A DNA stretch of 64,000 nt, from the NCBI RefSeq assembly GCF_000935045.1, contig NZ_JYKS01000022.1:1-64000 (forward strand), in the 5' to 3' direction. The notes beneath the pieces were generated by a model. The model did no database searches and was not told the origin of the DNA. It saw only the letters and a program-made list of their open reading frames with translations. This document shows, piece after piece, positions 1 to 7,772 of this stretch. The DNA is from Pseudomonas sp. 10-1B (lineage in GTDB: Bacteria; Pseudomonadota; Gammaproteobacteria; Pseudomonadales; Pseudomonadaceae). Both the position numbers and the translations under genes were made by a program. Positions within the stretch are counted from its first letter, which is position 1. Each line of letters opens with the position of its first letter.

Positions 1-119
1 ACGCCATGATCGGCGGCATCATCAGTGCAACGCTGCTGACGCTGCTGTTCCTGCCGGCCTTGTATGTGGCCTGGTACAAGATCCGCGAGCCTGAAAACAC
101 GACTAAAACCCAACACTGA
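1..119 (+). CDS. RND efflux transporter, C-terminal end (partial)
   Basis: The reading frame is open from the window edge and stops at 117-119. The 38 visible residues (ISATLLTLLFLPALYVAW, then a short charged tail ending KTQH) look like the last transmembrane helix and cytoplasmic tail of an inner-membrane RND-family pump, where the LFLPALYV-type ending is typical. Substrate class (drug or metal) cannot be told from so little sequence. The gene body lies upstream of the window. It is followed directly by a palindrome that may end its transcript. Confidence 0.7.
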   Translation, partial: AMIGGIISATLLTLLFLPALYVAWYKIREPENTTKTQH

Positions 120-123
120 ACAC

Positions 124-195
124 TGTAGGAGCGGGTTTACCCGCGAATGCAATGGTGGATCCACCATCGCATTCGCGGTTAAACCCGCTCCTACA
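124..195. repeat. REP-like inverted repeat with TAGGAGCGGGTTTACCCGCG arms
   Basis: Two near-perfect arms face each other across a short centre that is itself palindromic (ATGGTGGATCCACCAT). The whole can fold into one long hairpin just behind the RND stop codon. It is a CTCCTAC variant of the CTCCCAC palindromes found throughout the window and could act as a transcript end or mRNA stabiliser. Confidence 0.8.
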
Positions 196-217
196 AAGGC
201 TTCATGCTGATTTGTAT

Positions 218-262
218 AAATGGTTATATAAACATTCTTAAACAGTATTTTTAAGAATAACT
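218..262 (+). promoter_or_regulatory. AT-rich regulatory region before oscA-sbp
   Basis: This AT-rich stretch contains an inverted repeat: ATTCTTAAA (234-242) and TTTAAGAAT (250-258), separated by 7 bases. It lies about 90 bases before oscA. Sulfur-starvation genes in Pseudomonas are usually under CysB, so this dyad is a candidate activator site. The assignment is inference; no experimentally defined CysB motif was matched. Confidence 0.4.
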
Positions 263-345
263 CCGCCTCACTACTATTGCCCTCAAGCCAGGCGCAATCC
301 CCTTCAAAACCTCAGCCCGGCACCTTCACCCCAAGGAGAACGAGC

Positions 346-528
346 ATGAGTGCATCTCTGCGTAGCATCGACGGTCAGGACGAAGCCACCATTCTGCGTG
401 AAATCCAGAGCGCCTTGCGCGACCTGCGGTTCGGTGCGGTGGAGATCACTGTGCATAACGCTCAGGTCGTGCAGATCGAGCGCAAGGAGAAGTTCCGCCT
501 GCAACAGCCCGGCAACAAGTCCGGCTGA
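346..528 (+). CDS. oscA: OscA-like small protein (DUF2292)
   Basis: A 60-residue protein with an AAGGAGA ribosome site 7 bases before the ATG at 346; the frame extends further upstream but this start has the clear site. The core (EIQSALRDLRFGAVEITVHNAQ followed by VVQIERKEKFR, here split) is that of the DUF2292/OscA family. OscA was described in Pseudomonas as a small protein upstream of sbp that is needed for use of organosulfur compounds under stress. It lies 48 bases before sbp and is probably co-transcribed with it. The molecular activity is not known; the VxVQIERKEKxR segment is a conserved basic strand. Confidence 0.8.
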   Translation: MSASLRSIDGQDEATILREIQSALRDLRFGAVEITVHNAQVVQIERKEKFRLQQPGNKSG

Positions 529-576
529 TCGCGCCTTACATCCAAAACTAGAAAAATGCCAATCGGGAGCTTCACC

Positions 577-1584
577 ATGTCCATCCGCCGTTATGCGCTC
601 GCCGCCCTGGCCAGTGCTGTTTTTGCCGGTTCCGCCATCGCCAAGGACTACGAACTGCTGAACGTGTCCTACGACCCGACCCGTGAGCTGTACCAACAGT
701 ACAACGCCGAATTCATCAAGCACTGGCAGCAGTCCCACCCGGGCGACAAGGTGAAGATCCAGCAATCCCACGGTGGCTCGGGCAAGCAGGGCCGTGCGGT
801 GATCGACGGCCTGCGCGCCGACGTGGTGACCCTGGCCCTGGCCGGTGACATCGATGAAATCGCCAAGCTCGGCAAGACCCTGCCCGAGGACTGGCAGCAG
901 CGTCTGCCGGACGCCAGCACCCCGTACACCTCGACCATCGTGTTCCTGGTGCGCAAGGGCAACCCGAAAGGCATCCAGGACTGGGGCGACCTGATCAAGA
1001 AGGACGTGTCGGTCATCACCCCCAACCCGAAAACCTCCGGCGGCGCCCGCTGGAACTTCCTGGCGGCCTGGGCCTACGGCCTGAAGACCGGCGGTAGCGA
1101 AGAGAAGGCCAAGGAGTATGTGCAGGAGCTGTTCAAGCACGTACCGGTGCTGGATACCGGTGCCCGTGGCTCGACCATCACCTTCGTCAACAACGGCCAG
1201 GGCGACGTGTTGCTGGCCTGGGAAAACGAAGCCTTCCTGGCGTTGAAGGAAGACGGTGGTGCCGACAAGTTCGACATCGTCGTGCCGTCGCTGTCGATCC
1301 TGGCCGAGCCGCCAGTGGCAGTGGTGGACAAGAACGCCGAGAAGAAGGGCAATAGCGAGATTGCCACCGAATACCTCAAGCACCTGTACAGCCCGGCTGG
1401 GCAGAAGATTGCCGCCGAGAACTTCTACCGCCCGCGTGACGAGAAGGTTGCTGCCGAATTCGGCAAGCAATTCCCGAAATTGGACCTGGTAACCATCGAC
1501 AAGGACTTCGGTGGCTGGAAGACTGCACAACCGAAATTCTTCAATGATGGCGGTGTGTTCGACCAGATCTATCAGGCACAGTAA
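577..1584 (+). CDS. sbp: Sulfate/thiosulfate ABC transporter periplasmic binding protein
   Basis: A 335-residue protein with a Sec signal peptide ([20 protein letters not shown], cleaved near AIA-KD) and the family-typical start of the mature protein, [13 protein letters not shown]. Further hallmarks are [28 protein letters not shown] and the C-terminal FGGW. It captures sulfate in the periplasm for the CysTWA membrane complex. The ATG at 577 was chosen over an in-frame ATG at 556 because a GGGAG ribosome site lies just before it and it begins the signal peptide. It is separated from cysT by a REP pair, which may allow more binding protein than permease to be made. Confidence 0.96.
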   Translation: MSIRRYALAALASAVFAGSAIAKDYELLNVSYDPTRELYQQYNAEFIKHWQQSHPGDKVKIQQSHGGSGKQGRAVIDGLRADVVTLALAGDIDEIAKLGKTLPEDWQQRLPDASTPYTSTIVFLVRKGNPKGIQDWGDLIKKDVSVITPNPKTSGGARWNFLAAWAYGLKTGGSEEKAKEYVQELFKHVPVLDTGARGSTITFVNNGQGDVLLAWENEAFLALKEDGGADKFDIVVPSLSILAEPPVAVVDKNAEKKGNSEIATEYLKHLYSPAGQKIAAENFYRPRDEKVAAEFGKQFPKLDLVTIDKDFGGWKTAQPKFFNDGGVFDQIYQAQ

Positions 1585-1620
1585 CCGCGGTCAGGGAAAC
1601 GCGGGGCCGCGTTGCGGCAC

Positions 1621-1718
1621 ATCGCCGGCAAGCCAGCTCCCACAGGGATCGCGCAGCCTTCAGGCCTGTGGTAATCCTGTGGGAGCTGGCTTGCCGGCGA
1701 TGGGCTGCAAAGCAGCCC
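1621..1718. repeat. REP pair (GCCGGCAAGCCAGCTCCCAC type) plus GGCTGC hairpin
   Basis: Inverted arms at about 1621-1645 and 1677-1701 face each other, followed by a small GGCTGCAAAGCAGCC hairpin. It lies inside the sulfate transporter operon between sbp and cysT. Confidence 0.9.
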
Positions 1719-1785
1719 CAGGATTTAGAAGCCTGTACCGGCCCGGGATCGATACTGGGCCAAGTGCATTCAACCAGGGATATTT

Positions 1786-2604
1786 ATGTCACGTCGCATT
1801 TCCCCCGTCATACCCGGCTTCGGGCTGACGCTGGGCTACACCTTGGTGTACCTCAGCCTGATCGTGCTGATACCGCTGGCCGCCATGTTCGTGCATGCCG
1901 CGCAGCTTACCTGGGAGCAGTTCTGGAACATCATCAGTGCACCGCGGGTACTCGCCGCGCTCAAGCTGAGTTTCGGCACTGCCCTGTTCGCCGCCATCAT
2001 CAATGGCGTGATCGGTACCCTGTTGGCCTGGGTGCTGGTGCGCTACACCTTCCCCGGGCGCAAGATCATCGACGCCATGATCGACCTGCCGTTCGCCCTG
2101 CCCACTGCCGTCGCCGGTATCGCCCTGACCGCCCTGTACGCCCCGGCTGGCTGGGTCGGCCAGTTCGCCACCGACCTGGGCTTCAAGATCGCCTACACCC
2201 CGCTGGGCATCACTTTGGCACTGACCTTCGTCACCTTGCCGTTCGTGGTGCGCACGGTGCAGCCAGTGCTGGCCGATATCCCCCGTGAGGTGGAAGAGGC
2301 TGCCGCCTGCCTGGGCGCCAAACCGCTGCAGGTGTTCCGCCATGTGCTGGCGCCGGCGCTGCTGCCTGCCTGGCTCACCGGTTTTGCCCTGGCCTTCGCC
2401 CGCGGCGTGGGCGAGTATGGTTCGGTGATCTTCATTGCCGGCAACATGCCGATGAAGACCGAGATCCTGCCGTTGCTGATCATGGTCAAGCTCGACCAGT
2501 ACGACTACACCGGCGCGACCGCCATCGGCGTGCTGATGCTGGTGGTTTCCTTCATCCTGCTGCTGCTGATCAACCTGCTGCAGCGCCGCATCGAAACCCC
2601 TTGA
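1786..2604 (+). CDS. cysT: Sulfate ABC transporter permease CysT (CysU)
   Basis: A 272-residue inner-membrane permease with about six hydrophobic segments. It carries the binding-protein-dependent transport loop near residues 165-185 ([20 protein letters not shown]), which contacts CysA, and the [16 protein letters not shown] segment typical of CysT. An AGGGA ribosome site precedes the ATG. It forms the sulfate channel with CysW; the next gene begins 11 bases after its stop, so the two are co-translated. Confidence 0.96.
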   Translation: MSRRISPVIPGFGLTLGYTLVYLSLIVLIPLAAMFVHAAQLTWEQFWNIISAPRVLAALKLSFGTALFAAIINGVIGTLLAWVLVRYTFPGRKIIDAMIDLPFALPTAVAGIALTALYAPAGWVGQFATDLGFKIAYTPLGITLALTFVTLPFVVRTVQPVLADIPREVEEAAACLGAKPLQVFRHVLAPALLPAWLTGFALAFARGVGEYGSVIFIAGNMPMKTEILPLLIMVKLDQYDYTGATAIGVLMLVVSFILLLLINLLQRRIETP

Positions 2605-2615
2605 AGGAGGCCGGC

Positions 2616-3488
2616 ATGTCCAGTTCATCCCTGAGTGCAACCGCCGCCGCCAACGCCGCCCGCCGTGGCAGTGCCACATCGCGGCGCATTCTCATCGGCC
2701 TTGGCTGGCTGGTGTTCGCGCTGTTCCTGCTGCTGCCGCTGGTGATCGTGGTGTCGCAGGCGCTGAAGAACGGTTTCGGTACCTTCTTCGAGGCGATCTT
2801 CGAGCCCGATGCCCTGTCGGCACTGAAGCTGACCCTGCTCGCCGTGGTCATTTCGGTGCCGCTGAACCTGGTGTTCGGTGTCAGCGCCGCCTGGTGCGTG
2901 AGCAAGTACACCTTCCGTGGCAAGAGCATCCTGGTCACCCTGATCGACCTGCCGTTCTCGGTGTCGCCGGTGATCGCCGGCCTGGTCTACGTGCTGATGT
3001 TCGGTGCGCAAGGCCTGTTCGGGCCATGGCTGCAGGACCATGACATCCAGATCGTGTTCGCCCTGCCGGGCATCGTCCTGGCGACCATCTTCGTCACCGT
3101 GCCGTTCGTGGCCCGTGAGCTGATCCCGCTGATGCAGGAGCAGGGCACGCAAGAGGAGGAGGCCGCGCGCCTGCTCGGTGCCAATGGCTGGCAGATGTTC
3201 TGGCACGTGACCTTGCCGAACATCAAATGGGGCCTGATCTATGGCGTGGTGCTGTGTACTGCGCGGGCCATGGGCGAGTTTGGCGCGGTGTCGGTGGTGT
3301 CGGGCCACATTCGCGGCGTTACCAACACCTTGCCGCTGCACGTGGAGATCCTCTACAACGAGTACAACCATGTCGCGGCCTTCAGCGTGGCCAGCCTGCT
3401 GCTGATCCTGGCGCTCTTCATCCTGCTGCTCAAGCAGTGGAGCGAGAACCGTATTAACCGCCTGCGCCACAGCGCCGCGGAGGAATGA
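2616..3488 (+). CDS. cysW: Sulfate ABC transporter permease CysW
   Basis: A 290-residue permease, partner of CysT. The ATG at 2616 has a strong AAGGAGG site six bases upstream; an in-frame TTG at 2601 overlaps the cysT stop and is less likely. The N terminus is Ser/Ala-rich and cytoplasmic, followed by about six transmembrane segments. The EAA loop ([20 protein letters not shown]) and the [16 protein letters not shown] segment are typical of CysW. It ends three bases before cysA. Confidence 0.96.
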   Translation: MSSSSLSATAAANAARRGSATSRRILIGLGWLVFALFLLLPLVIVVSQALKNGFGTFFEAIFEPDALSALKLTLLAVVISVPLNLVFGVSAAWCVSKYTFRGKSILVTLIDLPFSVSPVIAGLVYVLMFGAQGLFGPWLQDHDIQIVFALPGIVLATIFVTVPFVARELIPLMQEQGTQEEEAARLLGANGWQMFWHVTLPNIKWGLIYGVVLCTARAMGEFGAVSVVSGHIRGVTNTLPLHVEILYNEYNHVAAFSVASLLLILALFILLLKQWSENRINRLRHSAAEE

Positions 3489-3491
3489 TTC

Positions 3492-4481
3492 ATGTCGATC
3501 GAAGTTCGTAACGTCAGCAAGCGCTTCAACAGCTTCCAGGCCCTGGACAACATCAACCTGGACATCAACAGCGGCGAGCTGGTGGCCTTGCTCGGCCCGT
3601 CCGGCTGCGGCAAGACCACTCTGCTGCGTATCATCGCCGGCCTGGAAACCCCGGACCAGGGCAATATCGTGTTCCATGGCGAAGACGTGTCTGGCCATGA
3701 TGTGCGTGACCGTAACGTCGGTTTCGTGTTCCAGCACTACGCGCTGTTCCGCCACATGAGCGTGTTCGACAACGTCGCCTTCGGCCTGCGCATGAAGCCC
3801 AAGGGCGAGCGCCCGAGCGAGAGCAAGATCGCCGAGAAGGTGCATGAGCTGCTGAACATGGTACAGCTGGACTGGTTGTCCGACCGTTACCCCGAGCAGT
3901 TGTCTGGCGGCCAGCGCCAGCGTATCGCCCTGGCCCGTGCGCTGGCGGTGGAGCCCAAGGTGCTGTTACTGGACGAGCCGTTCGGTGCGTTGGATGCCAA
4001 GGTACGTAAAGAGCTGCGTCGCTGGCTGGCGCGGTTGCACGAGGACATCAACCTGACCTCGGTATTCGTCACCCACGACCAGGAAGAGGCCATGGAGGTG
4101 GCTGACCGCATCGTGGTGATGAACAAGGGTGTGATCGAGCAGATCGGCTCGCCGGGCGAGGTGTACGAACAGCCGGCCAATGATTTCGTCTATCACTTCC
4201 TCGGCGATTCCAACCGCCTGGCCTTGAGCGAAGGGCACCATGTGCTGTTCCGCCCACACGAGGTGTCGCTGTCGCGGCATGAGACCGAAGGCCACCATGC
4301 GGCTGAGGTGCGGGATATCCGCCCGTTGGGGGCTACCACGCGGGTGACCTTGAAGGTGGAAGGGCAGAGCGAGCTGATCGAGGCCGAGGTGGTCAAGGAC
4401 CATGACAGCCTGAGCGGGTTGGCGCGCGGGGAGACGTTGTTCTTCCGGCCTAAGGTTTGGCAGAAGGTGGCGGATATCTGA
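3492..4481 (+). CDS. cysA: Sulfate/thiosulfate ABC transporter ATP-binding protein CysA
   Basis: A 329-residue ABC ATPase. Walker A GPSGCGKT is at residues 35-42, the signature LSGGQ at 137-141, Walker B LLLDEP at 158-163, and the switch histidine lies in [10 protein letters not shown]. The C-terminal ~90 residues form the regulatory TOBE-like domain common in CysA. It drives sulfate import through CysT-CysW. It is the last gene of the operon and is followed by a clear terminator. Confidence 0.96.
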   Translation: MSIEVRNVSKRFNSFQALDNINLDINSGELVALLGPSGCGKTTLLRIIAGLETPDQGNIVFHGEDVSGHDVRDRNVGFVFQHYALFRHMSVFDNVAFGLRMKPKGERPSESKIAEKVHELLNMVQLDWLSDRYPEQLSGGQRQRIALARALAVEPKVLLLDEPFGALDAKVRKELRRWLARLHEDINLTSVFVTHDQEEAMEVADRIVVMNKGVIEQIGSPGEVYEQPANDFVYHFLGDSNRLALSEGHHVLFRPHEVSLSRHETEGHHAAEVRDIRPLGATTRVTLKVEGQSELIEAEVVKDHDSLSGLARGETLFFRPKVWQKVADI

Positions 4482-4497
4482 GTCGCCTTCGATGACG

Positions 4498-4527
4498 AAA
4501 AGCCCGGGGTTGGTCCCGGGCTTTTTT
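4498..4527 (+). terminator. Intrinsic terminator after cysA
   Basis: A GC-rich stem (AGCCCGGG / CCCGGGCT) with a short GTTGGT loop is followed by six T residues, 17 bases after the cysA stop codon. Confidence 0.9.
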
Positions 4528-4562
4528 ATGCCTGGGAGGTTGCCGGGGCTGCTTTGCAGCCC

Positions 4563-4660
4563 ATCGCGACACAAGGCCGCTCCCACATGGATCGCATCGA
4601 CTACGAGCCATGTGCAGTATCTGTGGGAGCTGGCTTGCCGGCGATCGAGGGCGCAGCCCT
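4563..4660. repeat. Hybrid REP pair with two different arm types
   Basis: The left arm is of the CGCGACACAAGGCCGCTCCCAC type and the right arm is of the GTGGGAGCTGGCTTGCCGGC type, so only the GGGAG core pairs well. A second small hairpin (GAGGGC...GCCCTC) follows. The 4482-4881 gap holds no gene that I can support: only this, the cysA terminator and an AT-rich leader. Confidence 0.75.
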
Positions 4661-4765
4661 CGCGGCAATCTGATGCCTTACGCGAATATTTTGCATGCCC
4701 GCAATGCATCGCGTGGCTACGCTCCGGTCAGACCCCGCGAAATCCGTGGCCTTGGCGAAACCCAT

Positions 4766-4828
4766 CAAAACATATATTCAGTTACGTTCTAACCATAATT
4801 TTAAACATTACTTTTAGAGATAAGCCTC
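4766..4828 (+). promoter_or_regulatory. AT-rich leader before the tonB-exbBD operon
   Basis: About 60 bases of AT-rich sequence (CATATATTCAGTTACG, then TAACCATAATTTTAAACATT) contrast with the GC-rich surroundings and resemble in composition the leaders of oscA, the hydrolase at 7127 and the MetQ-like gene. It is a probable promoter region; CysB control is inferred from context only. Confidence 0.35.
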
Positions 4829-4881
4829 TGGCCCCGATGATTCAGCCACACACCTGAATCGAGACCCCAGGAGTTTGATCA

Positions 4882-5676
4882 ATGGGTAATGTCCAGTCGG
4901 CCGTCAGGGCCTACGACCAGCCATGGCGTCCAGCCCCGGGCGACCTGGTCGAGCTTGGACGCACGCTTCGCCTCCCGCTTGGCCAACTGCGCCTGCAACG
5001 CACACCCGTCAGCGGGCTCAAGCGCCGCGACAAGCTGGCGCTAGGCCTGCTGGTGCTGGCGTTGCACGGTGCCGCAGCTTACTGGGTCAGCCAGGCGCCG
5101 ATGCCCGAGCTGCCGGTGGTGCCGCCGCAAGTTCCGCCCATGACCATCGAGTTCGCCGCGCCGGCACCGCCTGTGGTCGAGCCACCGCCACCAGCTCCTG
5201 CGCCGCCCGTGGTCGAGCCACCACCACCGGTAGTCGACGAACTGGCCGCCAAGCCCAAACCCAAGCCAAAACCTGTGCCCAAACCGGTGGTCAAGCAAGC
5301 GCCCAAACCACAGCCCAAGCCGGTCGAGGCACCGCCGCCAGCCCCTGTGGCTGCCCCGGCACCCCCTGCGCCAGCCCCCCCTGCACCGGCCCCGGTAACG
5401 CCGGCATCGGCCAACGCTGCGTACTTGAAGAACCCGGCCCCGGAATACCCGCAGATGGCCCAGCGGCGTGGCTGGGAAGGCACTGTGCTGCTGCGCGTCG
5501 AGGTGTTGCCCAGTGGCAAGCCGGGGCAGATCCAGGTGCAGAAGAGCAGTGGCCGCGATGCCCTCGATGCCGCCGCGCTGGCCGCGGTCAAGCGCTGGAG
5601 CTTCGTGCCTGCCAAGCAGGGCGATGTGGCCCAGACCGGCTGGGTCAGCGTGCCGATCGATTTCAAGCTTCGATAA
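4882..5676 (+). CDS. tonB: TonB-family energy transducer
   Basis: A 264-residue protein with a single transmembrane anchor near residues 52-70 (LALGLLVLALHGAAAYW). A long periplasmic Pro-rich spacer follows (about 75-175, with repeated PPP, EPPPP and KPKPKPKP runs), then a C-terminal TonB domain (YPQMAQRRGWEGTVLLRVEV, GRDALDAAALAAVKRWSF). It carries proton-motive energy from ExbB-ExbD to outer-membrane receptors. It has an unusually long cytoplasmic N terminus of about 50 residues, as in some Pseudomonas TonB proteins. It is the first gene of an operon with exbB and exbD. Location beside sulfate uptake genes suggests a role in sulfur-source uptake (inference). Confidence 0.9.
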   Translation: MGNVQSAVRAYDQPWRPAPGDLVELGRTLRLPLGQLRLQRTPVSGLKRRDKLALGLLVLALHGAAAYWVSQAPMPELPVVPPQVPPMTIEFAAPAPPVVEPPPPAPAPPVVEPPPPVVDELAAKPKPKPKPVPKPVVKQAPKPQPKPVEAPPPAPVAAPAPPAPAPPAPAPVTPASANAAYLKNPAPEYPQMAQRRGWEGTVLLRVEVLPSGKPGQIQVQKSSGRDALDAAALAAVKRWSFVPAKQGDVAQTGWVSVPIDFKLR

Positions 5677-5706
5677 CCATTTCGCAGAACACAGGAAGAC
5701 ATCATC

Positions 5707-6426
5707 ATGAGCCTGCTGGCATCCCCCCTCGAATCCGTTGAAAGCGCAGTCATCTGGCTGTTGGTCGGTTTTTCTGTCGTTACCTGGGGCCTGGCCCTGG
5801 TCAAGGTCGTGCAGTTCGTGCGGCTGAAGAACCAGGACAAGCGCTTCCACCAGCAGTTCTGGGCCGCCTCGAGCCTGGACTCGGCTGCCGAGCCCAGCCA
5901 TGAACTGCCTGGCCCGGCGGCCCGCGTTGCCCAAGCTGGTTACGCAGCCATCGCTGTCGGTGACAACCAGGCCAATGACTTGAGCCATGCCATCAACCAC
6001 CAGGACCGCCTGGAGCGTGCCCTGCGCCAGCAGATCGTGCGTGAACGCCGCTCGCTGGAAACTGGCCTGGCGGTGGTCGCCAGTATTGGCAGCACCTCGC
6101 CCTTCATCGGCCTGTTCGGCACCGTGTGGGGCATCATGGAAGCGCTCAAGGGTATCAGTGCAGCCGGCTCCGCCAGCCTGGAAACTGTGGCCGGGCCAAT
6201 CGGTGCGGCGCTGGTGGCCACCGGCGTGGGTATCGCCGTCGCGGTGCCGGCGGTGCTGGTCTACAACTATTTCCTGCGCCGCCTCAAGCTCACCGCCGCC
6301 GACCTCGATGACTTCGCCCACGACTTCTACAGCCTGGCGCAGAAGAGTGCCTTCCGCGTGCTGGTGCACCCTGCCGTGCACAAGCCCCAGGCCGGTTTCA
6401 CCCAGCCGGTGAAGGAGGCGTCCTGA
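5707..6426 (+). CDS. exbB: ExbB (MotA/TolQ/ExbB proton channel family)
   Basis: A 239-residue inner-membrane protein with a first hydrophobic segment near residues 12-33 and two more near 125-145 and 155-185. The family core SIGSTSPFIGLFGTVWGIM and GPIGAALVATGVGIAVAVPAVL is intact. With ExbD it forms the proton channel that energises TonB. It starts 30 bases after tonB and ends one base before exbD, so the three genes form one operon. Confidence 0.94.
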   Translation: MSLLASPLESVESAVIWLLVGFSVVTWGLALVKVVQFVRLKNQDKRFHQQFWAASSLDSAAEPSHELPGPAARVAQAGYAAIAVGDNQANDLSHAINHQDRLERALRQQIVRERRSLETGLAVVASIGSTSPFIGLFGTVWGIMEALKGISAAGSASLETVAGPIGAALVATGVGIAVAVPAVLVYNYFLRRLKLTAADLDDFAHDFYSLAQKSAFRVLVHPAVHKPQAGFTQPVKEAS

Positions 6427-6427
6427 T

Positions 6428-6829
6428 ATGGCCTTTTCGACCCAGGACAGCGACGAAGTCCTCAGTGAAATCAACGTCACGCCCCTGGTGGACGTCATGC
6501 TGGTGCTGCTGGTGGTGTTCATCGTCACCGCACCGCTGCTGACCAACGCCATTCCCATCAACCTGCCCAAGACCGAGGCCGTGGCCCCGGTAGAGCAGAA
6601 GGACCCGCTGGTGGTCAGTATCGACGGGGACGGCAAGCTGTTCATCAACAAGGACGAGATTCAGCCCGACCTGCTGGAGACCAATCTCAAGGCGGCCAAG
6701 GACAAGGATGCGGATGTGCGCGTGCAACTGCAGGCCGACGACGGCGTGAACTACGGCGAAGTGGCGCGGGCCATGGCCGCCATCGAACGTGCGGGGATCA
6801 GCAAGCTGGCGGTGATTACCGCGCGCTGA
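6428..6829 (+). CDS. exbD: ExbD (biopolymer transport, TolR family)
   Basis: A 133-residue protein with the canonical ExbD N terminus EINVTPLVDVMLVLLVVFIV. Asp22 in the single transmembrane helix is the conserved proton-carrying residue. The periplasmic domain follows. It starts one base after the exbB stop and is the last gene of the tonB operon. A run of ten T residues about 75 bases downstream might mark transcript end, but no convincing stem precedes it. Confidence 0.95.
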   Translation: MAFSTQDSDEVLSEINVTPLVDVMLVLLVVFIVTAPLLTNAIPINLPKTEAVAPVEQKDPLVVSIDGDGKLFINKDEIQPDLLETNLKAAKDKDADVRVQLQADDGVNYGEVARAMAAIERAGISKLAVITAR

Positions 6830-6921
6830 ACCCCCGGTAACCCTCTTCAGGCAAGTGACTTACGCAGATGCGTTGGGGCCACATCTCTTGGCAGGGGTTG
6901 GCCTTTTTTTTTGCCTGCGCG

Positions 6922-7016
6922 ATCCCTGTGGGAGCGGGCGCGCCCGCGAACACCGGCAGAGCCGGTACCATCCACCGCGTCGCATGTTTCGCGGGCTCGC
7001 CCGCTCCCACAGGGAT
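6922..7016. repeat. REP pair (GAGCGGGC / GCCCGCTC type)
   Basis: Arms TCCCTGTGGGAGCGGGCGCG and its facing copy enclose a second small palindrome (ACCGGC...GCCGGT). In this pair the GGGAG motifs lie at the outer ends, opposite to most pairs in the window. Confidence 0.85.
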
Positions 7017-7029
7017 TGTGTCGAAAGGT

Positions 7030-7092
7030 AAATTTGGTTATTAATAAATAGCTTCTTATTCCTTTACGAATATAACTCCCTCCCTATACTGG
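7030..7092 (+). promoter_or_regulatory. AT-rich leader before the 7127 hydrolase
   Basis: The sequence TTGGTTATTAATAAATAG, then CTTATTCCTTTACGAATATA and ACTCC precedes the gene. The GAATA(T)AACTCC ending is shared with the oscA leader (GAATAACTCC at 254-263). A common activator, probably CysB, is inferred. Confidence 0.4.
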
Positions 7093-7126
7093 TCTTCAAG
7101 CACGCAAACTTACTGGAGGCGTCCCC

Positions 7127-7708
7127 ATGCGCAATGAGTCTATTCGTTACCTGATTGTGCCGGGCTGGCAAGGATCGCCAGACAACCATTGGCAAAGTCA
7201 CTGGCAGCGCAGCCTGCCCAACAGTGCGCGGGTCGAGCAGCACGACTGGCTGACCCCGCAACGCCAGGACTGGGTGCTGGCGCTGGAGCAGGCGGTTGCC
7301 GCCGAGCGTTCGCCGGTGATTCTGATCGCCCACAGCCTGGGCTGCATCACCGTCGCCCATTGGGCCGCGCAGGCCAGCCCGGCCTTGCTGCGGCAGGTGC
7401 GTGGTGCACTGCTGGTGGCACCGGCCGACGTCGAGCGGCCCACTTGCGCGCCGGCCCTACGTAACTTTGCGCCTATCCCGACCGACACATTGCCGTTCCC
7501 CAGCCAGGTGGTCAGCTCGGACAACGACCCGGCCGTGAGCGTGCCGCGGGCGCTGTACCTGGCCCAGGTGTGGGGCGCCGAAGCAGGGCTGCTGAGCAAC
7601 GCCGGGCACATCAACGTCAAGTCCGGCCATGAGCGCTGGGAACAAGGCTTCGCCTACTTGTATCGCTTGCAGAGCCGGGTCGAGCAGCGCGCATTGCGCC
7701 GCGCCTGA
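7127..7708 (+). CDS. RBBP9/YdeN-family alpha/beta hydrolase
   Basis: A 193-residue serine hydrolase. The N-terminal IVPGWQGSPDNHWQSHW is the RBBP9 (DUF1749-like) signature. The nucleophile is Ser70 in AHSLGC, and the C-terminal NAGHIN supplies the catalytic His. The substrate is not known for this family. An ACTGGAGG ribosome site precedes the ATG. Position between sulfur-related genes and the AT-rich leader suggest expression under sulfur limitation (inference). Confidence 0.88.
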   Translation: MRNESIRYLIVPGWQGSPDNHWQSHWQRSLPNSARVEQHDWLTPQRQDWVLALEQAVAAERSPVILIAHSLGCITVAHWAAQASPALLRQVRGALLVAPADVERPTCAPALRNFAPIPTDTLPFPSQVVSSDNDPAVSVPRALYLAQVWGAEAGLLSNAGHINVKSGHERWEQGFAYLYRLQSRVEQRALRRA

Positions 7709-7772
7709 CTGCCCTTACTGTTTACCGTTTGCCTGACGCCCGGCCAATGGAGGCCTGGGGCGGGAGTTCGTC

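Noticed and set aside
304..1530. Long minus-strand open frame opposite oscA and sbp.
   Set aside because: It is an antisense shadow in GC-rich DNA; the plus-strand protein is a complete Sbp and the antisense product resembles nothing.
6892..6914. Ten-T run after exbD considered as an intrinsic terminator.
   Set aside because: The only pairing before it is a weak GGCC/GGCC stem across a long loop; not convincing.
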